Below, piece by piece: positions 16,793 through 25,677 of a stretch of 64,000 nt of DNA. The notes beneath the pieces are model-generated. The model had not been told where the DNA came from and did not search any database. It was given only the letters and a program-made list of their open reading frames with translations. Made by a program: the position numbers and the translations under genes. Every line of letters starts with the position of its first letter. Positions within the stretch are counted from its first letter, which is position 1. The DNA is from Serratia plymuthica (GTDB taxonomy: Bacteria > Pseudomonadota > Gammaproteobacteria > Enterobacterales > Enterobacteriaceae): the NCBI RefSeq assembly GCF_018336935.1, contig NZ_CP068771.1:2604001-2668000 (forward strand), read 5' to 3'.

Positions 16793-19099
16793 ATGAAATT
16801 CAAACCGTCAATAAAGCCGTATACCGGCCCGGCAGGCGGCTGGGGTTCACTCGAAGCCACCACCCGCTACGTGCTCGACAGCAAACAGACGCTGAAAAAC
16901 CTGCGCAATCTGATGCGCGTGAATAAGGCCCGCGGCTTTGACTGCCCGGGCTGTGCCTGGGGCGACGACAATCACAGTACCTTCAGTTTCTGCGAAAACG
17001 GTGCCAAGGCAGTCAGTTGGGAAGCCACGCGCAATGCGGTTGAACCGGCATTTTTCGCCACCCACAGCGTCACTGCCCTGCAACAGCAAAGCGACTATTT
17101 CCTCGAGTATCAGGGCCGCATTACCCATCCGATGCGCTATAACGCCGAAACTGACCATTATCAGCCGATCGGTTGGCCGGATGCGCTGGCACTGATCGCC
17201 CGGCACATCAAACAGATGGATAACCCGAACCAGATCGAACTCTATACCTCCGGCCGCGCCAGCAACGAAGCCTCTTATCTGTATCAGCTGTTCGGCCGCA
17301 TGCTCGGCACCAGCAATTTCCCCGACTGCTCGAACATGTGCCATGAGGCCAGCGGCGTCGGGTTGAAACAAAGTATCGGCGTGGGCAAAGGCACCATTCG
17401 CATGGATGACTTCGAAAAGGCCGACGCCATCTTTGTGTTCGGCCAAAATCCCGGCACCAACCATCCACGCATGCTGCACAGCCTGAAAAACGCCGCCGCT
17501 CGTGGGGCGCGCATCGTCAGTTTTAACACCCTGCGCGAACGCGGTCTGGAGCGCTTCGCCGATCCGCAAAACCCTCTTCAGATGTTGACCCCCGTATCTT
17601 CGCCAATAAGTTCAGCTTATTTTCAGCCCAACCTCGGCGGGGATATGGCGGCAGTGCGCGGCATGGTGAAAGCGCTGCTGGAAAACCATCGCCGGCGTTT
17701 GGCGGCCGGTGAGCCAGGCCTGTTCGATTTGGCGTTCATTGAGCAGCACAGCGTCGGCGTGGAAAGCTACCTGGCGCAGGTGGATGCCACCTCCTGGGAT
17801 CACATCATTCAACAATCTGGCCTCAGCGAAGCGCAGTTGCGGCAGGCGGCGGCGATTTATCAGGGTGCCGAACGGGTGATTTGCACCTGGGCGATGGGCA
17901 TCACGCAGCATAAGCATTCGGTGCCGACGGTGCGCGAGATAACCAACCTGCAACTGCTGTTCGGTCAGTTGGGTAAACCGGGCGCCGGCCTGTGCCCGGT
18001 TCGCGGCCACAGCAACGTTCAGGGCAACCGCACCATGGGCATTGACGAGAAATCACCCAAGGCGCTGCTCGATAGCCTGGAAAAACATTTCAACTTCTCC
18101 CCACGGCGCGAGCCGGGCCATAACACGGTAGAGGCCATCGAAGCGATGCTGCGCGGTGAAGTGAAGGTGCTGCTGGCGCTGGGCGGCAACCTGGCGGCGG
18201 CCGCACCGGATACCGAACGCACCGCCCGCGCCCTGCGCTGCTGCGATCTGACGGTGCATATCAGCACCAAGCTCAACCGCAGCCATCTGATCACCGGTAA
18301 AGACGCGCTGATCCTGCCTACGCTGGGGCGTACCGAGCAGGATCTGCAGGCCAGTGGCCCGCAGTACATCACGGTGGAGGATTCATTCAGTATGGTGCAC
18401 GCCTCTGAAGGTGTCGGTAAACCGCTGGCGGATACCCAAAGGTCGGAAACCGCCATTGTTTGCGGCATCGCCGATGCGGTGTTGGGCAACAAGCCGTTGG
18501 ACTGGCTGGCGCTGGCGGATGACTATTCGCTGATCCGCGACCATATCGCCGCCACCGTTCCCGGTTTCGAGGATTTCAACCGTCGCTGCGATCAACCCGG
18601 CGGTTTCTATTTGGGCAATGCCGCCGCCGAATTGCGTTTCGCCACGCCTAGCGGTAAAGCGGAATTCAGCGCAGCCTCGCTGCCAAAGAGTGTGCTCCCG
18701 GAGTTCGACGGCAAAAAAGCGCCCTTTACGCTGCAAACCCTGCGTTCCCACGATCAGTACAACACCACCATCTACGGATTGGACGATCGCTATCGCGGCG
18801 TGTATGGCCAGCGTGAAGTGCTGTTCATCCACCCTGAAGATCTGGCGGCATTGGAGATGCAGGACGGTGAATTGGTGGAGATCGAAACCCTGTGGAATGA
18901 CGGCGTCATTCGCAAGGTGAGCGGTTTCAAACTGGTGAGCTACGATATTCCGCGCGGCAACCTGGCGGCCTACTATCCGGAAACCAACCCGCTGGTGCCA
19001 CTGGCCAGTTTTGGCGACGGTACCGGCACGCCGACCTCCAAATCCATCCCGGTGGAGATCCGCCGCTGCACTGCGCAACCAACGCTGCGTATCGCCTGA
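16793..19099 (+). CDS. ydeP: YdeP-type FdhF-family molybdopterin oxidoreductase
   Basis: Large cytoplasmic protein of 768 residues of the FdhF/YdeP family (formate dehydrogenase H-like fold, molybdopterin guanine dinucleotide). Family blocks are clear: FDCPGCAW near residue 50, EASYLYQLFGRMLGTSNFPDCSNMCHE, GQNPGTNHPRM, GHSNVQGNRTMGI, and the C-terminal aspartate decarboxylase-like domain (RSHDQYNTTIYGLDDRYRG). E. coli YdeP is linked to acid resistance; its substrate is unknown. The N-terminus has only a CxxC pair, so a full 4Fe-4S site is doubtful. It is convergent with a LysR gene 15 bases downstream. Length agrees with YdeP (759). Confidence 0.85.
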   Translation: MKFKPSIKPYTGPAGGWGSLEATTRYVLDSKQTLKNLRNLMRVNKARGFDCPGCAWGDDNHSTFSFCENGAKAVSWEATRNAVEPAFFATHSVTALQQQSDYFLEYQGRITHPMRYNAETDHYQPIGWPDALALIARHIKQMDNPNQIELYTSGRASNEASYLYQLFGRMLGTSNFPDCSNMCHEASGVGLKQSIGVGKGTIRMDDFEKADAIFVFGQNPGTNHPRMLHSLKNAAARGARIVSFNTLRERGLERFADPQNPLQMLTPVSSPISSAYFQPNLGGDMAAVRGMVKALLENHRRRLAAGEPGLFDLAFIEQHSVGVESYLAQVDATSWDHIIQQSGLSEAQLRQAAAIYQGAERVICTWAMGITQHKHSVPTVREITNLQLLFGQLGKPGAGLCPVRGHSNVQGNRTMGIDEKSPKALLDSLEKHFNFSPRREPGHNTVEAIEAMLRGEVKVLLALGGNLAAAAPDTERTARALRCCDLTVHISTKLNRSHLITGKDALILPTLGRTEQDLQASGPQYITVEDSFSMVHASEGVGKPLADTQRSETAIVCGIADAVLGNKPLDWLALADDYSLIRDHIAATVPGFEDFNRRCDQPGGFYLGNAAAELRFATPSGKAEFSAASLPKSVLPEFDGKKAPFTLQTLRSHDQYNTTIYGLDDRYRGVYGQREVLFIHPEDLAALEMQDGELVEIETLWNDGVIRKVSGFKLVSYDIPRGNLAAYYPETNPLVPLASFGDGTGTPTSKSIPVEIRRCTAQPTLRIA

Positions 19100-19114
19100 C
19101 CTGATGCGCCCGGT

Positions 19115-19969
19115 TTATGCCGGGCGCGCCAATATTTCCAGGGTAGTCTGCAATTCGGCCGAAAGCTGATGACGGCGCCAGACGAAGTATAAATCGCTCA
19201 CCCCTTCCTCCCCCATTTCCATCACCTTCAATTCCGGAGCAGGCAGGATCAGTGGCAGCAGTGAGCCGGGGATGCAGGCTACCCCACAGCCGGCCATGAC
19301 GCAGGCCGCCATCGCGGTATAAGACTCCATTTCCAACGTCATGCGCGGTTTCAGGTTACGCGAAGCCAGCCAGTGATCGACCTTGAGGCGAAACGAACAC
19401 TCGCGGCTGAAGGTATAAAACTCCAGTTCGGCCAGCGTGGCGGCATCAGGCTGCGCCAGCGCGGCCGGCATCAGCAGCACCAGCCGCTCGTCGAATGCCT
19501 TTTGGCTGGCTAACAGGGGATGCTCAATCGGCCCGTCGGTGATAGCCAGATCGAGCTCGCTGTCAATCAGCATTCGCTCCAATACCAGCGAATCGCGGCT
19601 CAGCACGTTGATCTGCAACTGCGGTTGCAGGCGGCGCAGTTGAGCGATACGCGCCGGCAAATGGCTGACCAACGAGAAATCCAGCGCGCCAATATTCAGC
19701 AACCCCTGCGGCAGTTCGCCGACGAACAGTTGCCGGCTGCGTTCGGCTTGCGCCACGATATCGCGCGCCTGCTGGTAAAACAGCCTGCCTCGCGGGTTTA
19801 CGTACAGCCGGTTCTTGTCGCGAAAAAACAGATCTCCGCCCAGCGTAGCTTCCAGTTCCCGGATGCGCAGGGTAACGTTGGAGGGCACGCAGTGCAGCTC
19901 CCGCGCGGCGGCGGCAATGGTCTTATGCTCAACCAGGGCGCAGAAAAATTTGAGCTGACTCAGTTTCAT
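19115..19969 (-). CDS. LysR-family transcriptional regulator
   Basis: 284-residue LysR regulator with the helix-turn-helix at about residues 1-60 (KTIAAAARELHCVPSNVTLRIRELEATLGG) and an effector domain with GCGVACIPGSL. The ATG at 19969 begins the normal LysR N-terminus (MKLSQLKFF); a TTG 13 codons earlier is unlikely. It is divergent from the glyoxalase gene across 100 bases, the classic layout for a LysR regulator controlling its neighbour, and convergent with ydeP. The effector is unknown. Confidence 0.85.
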   Translation of the reverse strand: MKLSQLKFFCALVEHKTIAAAARELHCVPSNVTLRIRELEATLGGDLFFRDKNRLYVNPRGRLFYQQARDIVAQAERSRQLFVGELPQGLLNIGALDFSLVSHLPARIAQLRRLQPQLQINVLSRDSLVLERMLIDSELDLAITDGPIEHPLLASQKAFDERLVLLMPAALAQPDAATLAELEFYTFSRECSFRLKVDHWLASRNLKPRMTLEMESYTAMAACVMAGCGVACIPGSLLPLILPAPELKVMEMGEEGVSDLYFVWRRHQLSAELQTTLEILARPA

Positions 19970-20069
19970 TGCATGTTTACTTTTAGTAATGGTTTTAGTT
20001 AAAAACAATCACTTTAGATTAGCATCGATTTGCCCTACAGTCCTGTCGACAACCTGAGGAGAAACCCTA

Positions 20070-20597
20070 ATGCCACTGAACGACCTACTGACGCTGCCGG
20101 GCGTTGCCGCTCAACCGGATACGGTCACCGACGGCTACGTGTTCAACCACACCATGATCCGCGTGAAAGACCTGACCAAAGCGCTGGATTTCTATACCCG
20201 CGTACTGGGCTTTACCCCGGTTTACCTGGAAGAGTTCCGGGAAGCGGCCTTTACCATCTGCTACCTGACACGCAGCCCGCGCGCGCAGATCCCGCAGGAT
20301 GACGAAGAACGCAAGCGCTGGGCCCTGAGCCAACCGGGCATTCTGGAACTGACCTACAACCACGGCACCGAGCAGCAGGCCGATTTCCGCTATCACAATG
20401 GCAATAGCGAGCCGCGCGGCTTTGGCCATCTGTGTGTGACGGTGCCGGACGTGCGTGCCGCCTGCGAGCGTTTTGAGTGCCTTGGCGTGGCCTTCCAGAA
20501 GCGCCTGCATGAGGGACGAATGAACTATGTGGCATTCATTCGCGATCCGGATGATTACTGGATTGAGATCCTGCAGCCAACGCCGCTGCTGGACTGA
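20070..20597 (+). CDS. gloA: Lactoylglutathione lyase (glyoxalase I), long form
   Basis: VOC-fold enzyme of 175 residues converting the methylglyoxal-glutathione hemithioacetal to S-lactoylglutathione. Metal ligands expected for glyoxalase I are present at His27 (FNHTMIRV), Glu93 (GILELTYNHG), His120 (GFGHLCV) and Glu166 (YWIEIL). It is longer than E. coli GloA (135), having the N-terminal arm and the inserted loop (QIPQDDEERKRWALSQP) of the eukaryote/Pseudomonas zinc-type class. GAGGAG precedes the ATG. It is divergent from a LysR regulator, so inducible control is likely. It may be a second glyoxalase besides the short one found elsewhere in enterobacteria. Confidence 0.88.
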   Translation: MPLNDLLTLPGVAAQPDTVTDGYVFNHTMIRVKDLTKALDFYTRVLGFTPVYLEEFREAAFTICYLTRSPRAQIPQDDEERKRWALSQPGILELTYNHGTEQQADFRYHNGNSEPRGFGHLCVTVPDVRAACERFECLGVAFQKRLHEGRMNYVAFIRDPDDYWIEILQPTPLLD

Positions 20598-20611
20598 TTC
20601 GCCCCCCCTTC

Positions 20612-20638
20612 ACCCCGGTCCTCTGCGCCGGGGTTTTA
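20612..20638 (+). terminator. Terminator after gloA
   Basis: Stem ACCCCGG / CCGGGGT with a 9-base loop and a short T run, 15 bases after the stop. Confidence 0.8.
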
Positions 20639-20782
20639 CTGTACGTCCCCTGATTGGCCGCTATTGGGCAAAATCGCGCGCCAACGCAGGAAAACCGTGA
20701 CGTTAGGCTTGCCCGCAGCGGGTGATTCGCGTAAAACTGTCTGCCGCAAATCTTGCCACTCACAACCCATTCACTGGACGAT

Positions 20783-22717
20783 ATGTTTCAAGATAACCCG
20801 CTGCTGGCGCAGCTTAAACAGCAACTTCACTCTCAGACCCCACGCGTTGAAGGCGTAGTAAAAGGGACTGAGAAAGGCTTTGGCTTTCTTGAGGTCGACG
20901 GTCAAAAGAGCTATTTCATCCCACCGCCGTACATGAAGAAAGTCATGCATGGGGATCGCGTGATCGCCACCCTGCACACCGAGAAAGAGCGTGAAATCGC
21001 CGAACCGGAAACCCTGGTCGAGCCGTTCCTGTCGCGCTTTGTCGGCCGCGTGCAGAAGCGTGATGACCGCCTGTCCATTGTGCCCGACCATCCGTTGCTG
21101 AAGGACGCGATTCAGTGTCGCCCGGTGCGTGAACTGACCCATAACTTCCAGGCCGGCGACTGGGCGGTAGCAGAAATGCGCCGCCACCCGTTGAAAGGCG
21201 ATCGCGGTTTCAACGCCGATCTGACCCACTTCATCGCCGACGGCGAAGACCACCTGGCCCCTTGGTGGGTCACTTTGGCTCGCCATAACCTGGAAAAAGA
21301 AGCGCCGGAGATGGTTGCCATCAGCGAGCCGGACGCCGCGCTGCAGCGTGAAGATCTGACCGCGCTGAATTTTGTCACCATTGACAGCGCCAGCACCGAG
21401 GATATGGACGATGCGTTGTTCGTTCAGGACAACGACGACGGCTCACTGCAACTGACCATCGCCATCGCCGATCCTACCGCTTACGTAGCGCAAGGCAGCC
21501 CGCTGGATGATATCGCCCGCAAGCGTGCCTTCACCAACTACCTGCCGGGTTTCAACATTCCGATGTTGCCGCGCGACCTCTCCGATAACCTGTGTTCTCT
21601 GCGCCCGAACGAACGCCGCCCGGTACTGGCTTGCCGCGTCACCATCGGCGCCGATGGCGCCTTGGCTGACGACATTCGTTTCTTCGCCGCCGAGATCGAG
21701 TCAAAAGCCAAACTGGTTTATGACGAAGTGTCCGACTGGCTGGAAGGCATTGCCGGCTGGCAGCCGCCAAGCGACGAGATTGCACAGCAAATCACCCTGT
21801 TGAAACGCGTCTGTGATGCCCGTAACGCCTGGCGCCACCAGCATGCGCTGGTGTTCAAGGATCGTCCTGATTACCGCTTCGTCCTCGGCGAAAAAGGCGA
21901 AGTGCTGGAAATCATCACTGAGCAACGCCGCAGCGCCAACCGCATCGTTGAAGAGTGCATGATTGCCTCCAACGTATGCGCCGCCATCATGCTGCGCGAT
22001 CGTCTGGGCTTCGGGATTTACAACGTGCATACCGGTTTCGATCCGGCGTTGGTTGAGCAGGCGGTTACCGTGCTGCAAGCCAACGGCGTGGAAGCCGATG
22101 CCGAGAAACTGCTGACGCTCGAAGGGTTCTGCGAACTGCGCCGTCATCTCGACTCTCAGCCGACCCAGTTCCTCGACAGCCGTATCCGTCGTTTCCAGAC
22201 CTATGCCGAGATCAGCACCACTCCGGGCCCGCATTTCGGACTGGGGCTGGAAGCCTACGCGACCTGGACCTCGCCGATCCGTAAATACGGCGATATGGTC
22301 AACCACCGTTTACTGAAAGCCATCATCGCCGAACAGTCTGCCGAAAAACCGCAGGACGACGTGACGGTCCAATTGGCGGAACGCCGTCGTCTTAACCGCA
22401 TGGCGGAGCGTGACGTCGGTGACTGGCTGTATGCGCGTTACCTGAAAGACAAGGCCGGCACCGATGAGCGTTTCAATGCGGAAATCATCGACGTGACCCG
22501 CGGCGGCTTGCGCGTGCGCCTGCTGGACAACGGCGCCGTCGCCTTTATCCCTGCGCCGTTTATTCACGCGGTGCGTGATGAAATGGTCTGCAGCCAGGAT
22601 ACCGGCACGGTCCAGGTGAAAGGCGAAGTCGTCTATCGCCAGAGCGATACCCTGGAGGTCAACATCGCCGAAGTGCGCATGGAAACCCGCAGCGTAATCG
22701 CCCGCCCTGCGGCCTGA
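20783..22717 (+). CDS. rnb: Exoribonuclease II
   Basis: 3'-5' hydrolytic exoribonuclease for unstructured RNA, 644 residues as in E. coli. Order of domains: two cold-shock domains (about 1-185), the RNB catalytic domain (about 190-520) with the acidic cluster [14 protein letters not shown], then the C-terminal S1 domain ([23 protein letters not shown]). The start [20 protein letters not shown] is identical to the E. coli N-terminus, so ATG 20783 is chosen over an upstream TTG. A strong hairpin terminator follows. Confidence 0.97.
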   Translation: MFQDNPLLAQLKQQLHSQTPRVEGVVKGTEKGFGFLEVDGQKSYFIPPPYMKKVMHGDRVIATLHTEKEREIAEPETLVEPFLSRFVGRVQKRDDRLSIVPDHPLLKDAIQCRPVRELTHNFQAGDWAVAEMRRHPLKGDRGFNADLTHFIADGEDHLAPWWVTLARHNLEKEAPEMVAISEPDAALQREDLTALNFVTIDSASTEDMDDALFVQDNDDGSLQLTIAIADPTAYVAQGSPLDDIARKRAFTNYLPGFNIPMLPRDLSDNLCSLRPNERRPVLACRVTIGADGALADDIRFFAAEIESKAKLVYDEVSDWLEGIAGWQPPSDEIAQQITLLKRVCDARNAWRHQHALVFKDRPDYRFVLGEKGEVLEIITEQRRSANRIVEECMIASNVCAAIMLRDRLGFGIYNVHTGFDPALVEQAVTVLQANGVEADAEKLLTLEGFCELRRHLDSQPTQFLDSRIRRFQTYAEISTTPGPHFGLGLEAYATWTSPIRKYGDMVNHRLLKAIIAEQSAEKPQDDVTVQLAERRRLNRMAERDVGDWLYARYLKDKAGTDERFNAEIIDVTRGGLRVRLLDNGAVAFIPAPFIHAVRDEMVCSQDTGTVQVKGEVVYRQSDTLEVNIAEVRMETRSVIARPAA

Positions 22718-22740
22718 CGTTTCTTTTTGCCCGACAGTCG

Positions 22741-22772
22741 ACGCCGGCGATGAAAATCGCCGGCGTTTTTTT
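22741..22772 (+). terminator. Terminator of rnb
   Basis: An 11-base perfect stem ACGCCGGCGAT / ATCGCCGGCGT with a GAAA tetraloop, then seven Ts. Confidence 0.95.
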
Positions 22773-22786
22773 GCCTCCTCTTCAGG

Positions 22787-24097
22787 TTATTGCAGCCTGT
22801 CGCCACCGGTTTCCCGCAGCAGCGGCAGTACCAGCAACGAAATCACGGTAGCCAGCATCAGATAGCCGGCAGGCGCCAGCAGCGAACCGCTCAGGGCGAT
22901 CGACTGCGAGGCGATGTACTGGGCAAATCCGCCGAAGATCGCTACGCCCAGGCTATACACCAGCGCAAATCCCAATGCGCGGATGCGCTGGGGGAAGAGT
23001 TCGGAAATTATCAGCAAGGTCGGTACCGAGCTCAGAGTGGTCAGGCTGACCATCAGCGCCACTACGCTCAGCAACACCGCCGGATGCGGCACCTCATTTA
23101 ACAGCCAGAAAACCGGCAACGACAGCAGCAAGATGGCGATGCGTGCCCAGAGAATCAGCGGCAGTCTGGCGTAGCGATCGCACCAGTGGCCCACCAGCAA
23201 ACTGCCGCCGAAGGTCACCGCGCCCGCCAACAACATGGCGGCATAGCCGTAGGATTGCGTCATGCCGAGGTACTTCACCGCATAGGTGCCGAGATAATAC
23301 ATTGAGATGTAGGTAGCCACGGTCGCGCCGATAGTCAACATCACGCCGAGTACAACCGCCCGTGAATGTTGACGCAAGTGCGGTGGCGCCTTCGGTTCTT
23401 TCGCCACATGCGGCCGATCGTTCTCCAGACTGAGCCGCAGCCAGCAGCCGATTGGCGCCAACGCCACGCCGATAAAGAACGGGATGCGCCAACCCCAGTT
23501 GGCCATGGCCTCGGGATCGCCCGACATCACCGGCAGTGCGGCGCTCAATCCCAGCGCCGTCACGCCGCCAACGACGCTGGCAATCCCCTGCGTTGCCAGT
23601 GTCCAGCTGGAATAAAATCCGCGCCGGTTGGGCGGTGCAGATTCCACCAGCAGCGACATCGACGCCCCGACCTCTCCACCCGCCGCCACGCCCTGAATCA
23701 ACCGCGCGGCCACCAGCGTTATCGTTCCCCAATAGCCGGCGGTAGCGTAGGTCGGTGCAAAACCGATCATCGCCGTCCCCAGAGTCATCAGCGAAATCGT
23801 CAGAACCATCGCCGCTTTTCGCCCGCAGCGATCGGCATAGGCGCCGATCAGAACACCGCCCAGCGGCCGCATAATAAAACTGACGCCAAAGGTGGCGAAC
23901 GCCAGCAACAGCGCCAGATTCGGATCGCTCGAAGGCGGGAAAAACAGCACGCTGATATAAATAACAAAGAAGTTGTAAATACCGAAATCAAAAAACTCCA
24001 GCGCATTGCCGAAGGAGGCGGCGAAAATAACCCGCTTGCCGCCCACCTTCCGCACCGATACTATTTCCTGATCGTTGGAATGCGTATTTTCACTCAT
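22787..24097 (-). CDS. MFS transporter, metabolite:H+ symporter (MHS) family
   Basis: 436-residue inner-membrane protein with 12 predicted spans. The N-terminal block (FAASFGNALEFFDFGIYNFF), the loop GAYADRCGRKAAM and RLIQGVAAGGEVG are typical of the MHS group (citrate, shikimate, proline/betaine, alpha-ketoglutarate carriers). The substrate is not recognisable. It lies 28 bases downstream of an M20 amidohydrolase on the same strand, so the pair is probably co-transcribed and may import a compound cleaved by the hydrolase, or carry its product. Confidence 0.85.
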   Translation of the reverse strand: MSENTHSNDQEIVSVRKVGGKRVIFAASFGNALEFFDFGIYNFFVIYISVLFFPPSSDPNLALLLAFATFGVSFIMRPLGGVLIGAYADRCGRKAAMVLTISLMTLGTAMIGFAPTYATAGYWGTITLVAARLIQGVAAGGEVGASMSLLVESAPPNRRGFYSSWTLATQGIASVVGGVTALGLSAALPVMSGDPEAMANWGWRIPFFIGVALAPIGCWLRLSLENDRPHVAKEPKAPPHLRQHSRAVVLGVMLTIGATVATYISMYYLGTYAVKYLGMTQSYGYAAMLLAGAVTFGGSLLVGHWCDRYARLPLILWARIAILLLSLPVFWLLNEVPHPAVLLSVVALMVSLTTLSSVPTLLIISELFPQRIRALGFALVYSLGVAIFGGFAQYIASQSIALSGSLLAPAGYLMLATVISLLVLPLLRETGGDRLQ

Positions 24098-24125
24098 GGT
24101 CTTTCCCTGAAATCATCAAGCTGAT

Positions 24126-25286
24126 TTATTTGAGATAGGCTTCAGCCAACGCTCCCCAATAATGGCTGCCGGCAGCCAGGCAATCGTCGTTAAAATCGTA
24201 TCCGGGGTTATGCACCATGCAGCTGCCCTCACCCATACCGTTGCCGATAATCAAATAACAGCCTTGTGGATGCGCATCGAGCATAAAAGCAAAGTCTTCA
24301 CTCCCCATCAGCGGTTGGGTGCCGTAATGAGCGCGCGCGGCGCCAAACTGCTGCTCCGCTACCCTGTGGGCGAAGCGCGTCATCGCTTCGTCATTCATCA
24401 GCACCGGCGTGCCGTTGACGTGTTCCACCCGGGCGCAGGCACCAAAGCTTTCCGCCTGCGCCTGCACCAGTGCCGGAATACGCGCCAGCAATGTGGCGCG
24501 CACCTGAGGATCCAGCGAGCGTACGCTGAGTTTCATCTCTGCACTCTCAGGGATCACGTTGGCCGCTTCACCGGCTTTGATGCTACCGACGGTGATCACC
24601 GCGGCCTCCAGCGGGTTTATATTGCGCGAGACGATGCTTTGCAGCGCCACGGTGATATGCGAAGCCACCAGCACCGGATCGACCGCCAGATGCGGGATAG
24701 CACCGTGACCGCCGCGCCCCTGCACGCTGATATTGAACTGATCCATCGAGGCCATAAAAGGCCCATGCTGGAAGAAAAACTCGCCGACCGGCATGCCCGG
24801 CATGTTATGCATGGCGAAGATGGCGTCACAGGGGAACAACTCAAACAACCCCTGTTCCAGCATGCGGGCGCCGCCGTTGAGCAACTCCTCCGCCGGTTGA
24901 AATATCAGATGCAGCGTACCGTTGAAATTGCGCGTCTGCGCCAGGTAGCGGGCAGCGCCGAGCAGCATGGTCGTGTGGCCGTCATGACCGCAGGCATGCA
25001 TGCGATTCGCTACGCTGCTGCTCCAGGGTTTACCGTTGTTCTCCGTAATCGGCAAGGCGTCCATGTCGGCACGCAGCCCGAGGCGTTTTTCGCCGCGCCC
25101 CTGTCGCAGGGTGCCCACCACCCCGGTGCCCGCCAACCCACGATGCACCTCATAACCCCATGCGTTCAAATAGTCCGCCACCAGATCGCTGGTGCGAAAC
25201 TCTTCAAAACCCAGCTCCGGGTGTTGATGAATATCGTGCCGAATTGCCGTCAATTGAGATAAATAACCGCCGATAATTTTATCCAT
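24126..25286 (-). CDS. M20 family metal-dependent amidohydrolase (hippurate hydrolase-like)
   Basis: 386-residue M20D peptidase/amidohydrolase, the group of N-acyl-amino acid hydrolases (hippurate hydrolase, IAA-amino acid hydrolase). Metal-binding and catalytic blocks: LRADMDALPI, HACGHDGHTTMLLGAA, FQPAEELLNGGA, AMHNMPGMPVGE and the late His in MVHNPGYDFND. The dimerisation domain lies around residues 180-290. No signal peptide, so it acts in the cytosol. It is the first gene of a pair with the MHS transporter. The exact substrate is unknown. Confidence 0.88.
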   Translation of the reverse strand: MDKIIGGYLSQLTAIRHDIHQHPELGFEEFRTSDLVADYLNAWGYEVHRGLAGTGVVGTLRQGRGEKRLGLRADMDALPITENNGKPWSSSVANRMHACGHDGHTTMLLGAARYLAQTRNFNGTLHLIFQPAEELLNGGARMLEQGLFELFPCDAIFAMHNMPGMPVGEFFFQHGPFMASMDQFNISVQGRGGHGAIPHLAVDPVLVASHITVALQSIVSRNINPLEAAVITVGSIKAGEAANVIPESAEMKLSVRSLDPQVRATLLARIPALVQAQAESFGACARVEHVNGTPVLMNDEAMTRFAHRVAEQQFGAARAHYGTQPLMGSEDFAFMLDAHPQGCYLIIGNGMGEGSCMVHNPGYDFNDDCLAAGSHYWGALAEAYLK

Positions 25287-25677
25287 AATAATTAAACTCC
25301 TTTTTTTACTTTATTATTTACGACGTGAATAATTGAATGCTCTTTTGAAAGGAAAGATATATCACGGTATTAATTATTTTTTTGTGCGGTTGACGACATG
25401 GCAATTAATAATCCGCTGGCCGAGGTTTTAGACAATAAAACGACGATTATTCGCTGCGGGAAAATTAAAACTACAGAATGAAAAACTGCATCAGACGGTT
25501 TCCCCGGCATCCTGCACCACCGATGCTCATCACTTTGTTTTTACAATAAAACCCCACTTGGTTCACATTTCTCATCCAACCTGCTTCTGTTCAGCGCCAA
25601 ACCTCCTATTTTTAAGACGTTATCCCACTTTATAACAACGTCGGTTTTTATCTCTGCACACCAAGGAGTTGTTGATC
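25287..25677. other. Intergenic region, divergent promoters for the M20 gene and cstA-like gene
   Basis: 391 bases, AT-rich in its left half. It must hold both promoters; I could not identify a convincing CRP, BtsR or other operator. GGAG lies 9 bases before the cstA-like ATG. No RNA gene or small ORF is evident. Confidence 0.5.

Noticed and set aside
24162..25262. 366-codon plus-strand frame across the M20 gene
   Set aside because: Antisense to a gene with all catalytic motifs; no recognisable protein.
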